Part shown: positions 41,437-41,437 of the stretch, piece after piece
How the letters are laid out: every line of letters starts with the position of its first letter
Numbering within the stretch: position 1 is the stretch's first letter
DNA from: an uncultured Alphaproteobacteria bacterium
Lineage (GTDB): Bacteria > Pseudomonadota > Alphaproteobacteria > HIMB59 > GCA-002718135
Direction: 5' to 3'
DNA: 41,437 nt
NCBI GenBank assembly: GCA_902561355.1
Contig: CACEPG010000010.1
Coordinates: 1 to 41,437, forward strand
Notes under the pieces: generated by a model
Told to the model about the DNA's origin: nothing
The model's input: the letters and a program-made list of their open reading frames with translations, nothing else
Database searches by the model: none
Made by a program: the position numbers and the translations under genes

Positions 41437-41437
41437 T

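Noticed and set aside
1..41437. CRISPR arrays, insertion sequences, integrases, rRNA genes
   Set aside because: No regularly spaced repeats, no transposase or recombinase motifs and no rRNA sequence were seen on either strand.

Overview
The window is a strongly AT-rich, tightly packed bacterial segment. Genes commonly share one to twenty bases at their junctions (TAATG and ATGA stop/start overlaps, convergent 3' ends that cross), canonical Shine-Dalgarno sequences are rare, and almost no gap exceeds 200 bp. The gene content points to a streamlined, probably marine alphaproteobacterium of the SAR11/HIMB59 kind: an NDUFA12-type complex I subunit beside a DUF2155 protein, a two-domain dCTP deaminase, mrcA-prfB, an rne-M48 protease-dcd-aroQ-accB-accC run, a SufBCDSTA operon and an SbmA-like transporter. 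The assignment is an inference; no rRNA is present.

Bases 1-7784 are a surface-glycan block: a partial SGNH hydrolase, two NAD-dependent sugar epimerase/dehydratase-type SDRs, a multi-pass GT39-like transferase paired with a family 2 glycosyltransferase, a nucleotide-sugar dehydrogenase and a zinc-binding C-methyltransferase. It stops at a tRNA-Met(CAT) gene (7799-7875, minus). After that come housekeeping genes: the suf operon and mnmA (minus); an alpha/beta hydrolase and tyrS (plus); prfB and mrcA (minus); the rne to accC operon (plus); DUF2155, NDUFA12, pyrC and a family 9 glycosyltransferase (minus); ygfZ (plus); an MFS carrier, a single-chain glycyl-tRNA synthetase, a 53-residue membrane protein and an S49 peptidase (minus); a polyprenyl synthase (plus); a DUF6165/cupin pair (minus); rpe, a LysR regulator, a tiny very basic ORF, an AhpD-like protein, sbmA-like and fxsA (plus); then a DHDPS-family enzyme, uppP and the C-terminal part of a probable exonuclease I (minus).

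The most striking observations concern reading frames. prfB carries the classical programmed +1 frameshift site (AGGAGG, GGG, GTT TGA C), and a second, uncanonical shift at an A8 run is also needed to read the full protein. fxsA has no usable start unless one T is removed from a T8 run; then it opens exactly with ATGA on the sbmA stop. rne is cut by an in-frame TAA inside the S1 region, with the frame open on both sides. These could be errors in the assembled sequence, or polymerase slippage/recoding of the kind known from AT-rich genomes. Other points worth attention are a 27-residue Lys/Arg-rich ORF with its own promoter and almost no leader, an alpha2-type GlyRS where alphaproteobacteria usually have glyQ/glyS, and a perfect dyad just upstream of the suf operon.
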